14,512 nt of DNA. It comes from an uncultured Moraxella sp. Its GTDB lineage: Bacteria; Pseudomonadota; Gammaproteobacteria; Pseudomonadales; Moraxellaceae. The position numbers and the translations under genes are program-made. This document shows, piece after piece, positions 14,095 to 14,512 of this stretch. The DNA is taken from assembly GCA_937975585.1 (NCBI GenBank), contig CALJUC010000248.1, forward strand, positions 1-14,512. Direction: 5' to 3'. The stretch's first letter is position 1. Each line of letters starts with the position of its first letter. A model generated the notes under the pieces. The model was given only the letters and a program-made list of their open reading frames with translations. It ran no database searches and had not been told where the DNA came from.

Positions 14095-14512
14095 ATGATT
14101 GAAATTCGTAATATCACCAAATCATTTATGACGCCAAAAGGTCGCCATTATTTATTTAAAGATTTGAATCTGACCATTGAAGATAAACAAAGTGTTGGGC
14201 TGTTAGGTCGCAATGGTGCCGGTAAGTCCACTTTACTCAATATCATCTGTGGCCTTGATAAACCTGATTCGGGAGAAGTATTTACCAACTCAACGATTTC
14301 ATGGCCCGTTGGCGTTGCTGGAGGGTTTCAGGGCAGCCTAACCGGACGGCAAAATGTTTTATTTGTTTGTCGTCTGTATTCGAGCGGTCCGTATATTGAT
14401 GAAAAAGTACGCTTTGTTCAGGAATTTGCTGACTTAGGGCGCTATTTTGATATGCCAGTCAAAAGTTATTCTTCTGGTATGCGCTCTCGTCTAACCTTTG
14501 GTTTAAGTCTTG
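14095..14512 (+). CDS. kpsT: Polysaccharide export ABC transporter ATPase, KpsT/BexA/CtrD family (3' end missing)
   Basis: ATP-binding subunit that pairs with the permease before it. The visible 139 residues start at ATG 14095 (MIEIRNITKSF) and contain the Walker A loop GRNGAGKSTLLN (about residues 38-49), the GGFQGSLTGRQNVLF region of the Q-loop (about 76-90) and the signature YSSGMRSRL (about 124-132). The Walker B aspartate and the switch His lie beyond the right edge. KpsT-type proteins of group 2 capsules end near 220 residues, while Wzt proteins of O-antigen export often carry an extra C-terminal sugar-binding domain; the cut prevents the distinction, though the close match of the permease to KpsM favours capsule. 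The frame stays open to the last base. Confidence 0.9.
   Translation, partial: MIEIRNITKSFMTPKGRHYLFKDLNLTIEDKQSVGLLGRNGAGKSTLLNIICGLDKPDSGEVFTNSTISWPVGVAGGFQGSLTGRQNVLFVCRLYSSGPYIDEKVRFVQEFADLGRYFDMPVKSYSSGMRSRLTFGLSL

Overview
The window looks like a chromosomal segment of a gamma-proteobacterium of the family Moraxellaceae (Moraxella, Psychrobacter or a relative). This is an inference from protein style and gene order: a shortened division and cell-wall (dcw) cluster that runs rsmH, ftsL, ftsI, murE, murF, mraY, lacks mraZ at its head and does not continue into murD, ftsW or murG. No rRNA gene or other taxonomic marker is present to settle it.

Layout. Positions 1-2740 (+ strand) carry two flavoprotein genes that overlap by 20 bases: the 3' part of a GlcD-type D-2-hydroxyacid dehydrogenase, cut by the left edge, and a complete DAO-family FAD oxidoreductase. 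They converge on rlmA (- strand, 3705-2776), a 23S rRNA guanine-N1 methyltransferase with its own probable promoter. Positions 3883-12909 (- strand) hold the dcw cluster, transcribed from rsmH at about 12909 down to mraY and closed by a strong intrinsic terminator at 3836-3864. Within it a catalytically complete histidine phosphatase gene sits between murE and murF. From about 13112 rightwards (+ strand), a strong sigma70-type promoter, a long leader with a hairpin, and a kpsM/kpsT-type ABC exporter pair begin what is probably a capsule export and synthesis locus; kpsT is cut by the right edge.

How the genes work together. MurE, MurF and MraY are successive steps of peptidoglycan precursor synthesis: addition of meso-diaminopimelate, addition of D-Ala-D-Ala, and transfer to undecaprenyl phosphate. 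FtsI cross-links septal peptidoglycan, FtsL is part of the FtsQLB complex that activates it, and RsmH methylates 16S rRNA. KpsM/KpsT would export a surface polysaccharide across the inner membrane. The two flavoproteins form a separate, probably translationally coupled pair of unknown substrate. RlmA is a housekeeping rRNA modification enzyme.

Most of the window is ordinary core genome. The points that merit a second look are the phosphatase inside the mur genes, the 179-base murF-mraY gap with a long imperfect hairpin and a perfect -10 box, the internal promoter-like gap before ftsL, the compact control region between rsmH and kpsM with a 16-base perfect palindrome, and the coupled flavoprotein pair. 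I found no CRISPR array, insertion sequence, tRNA or clearly new multi-gene defence system.
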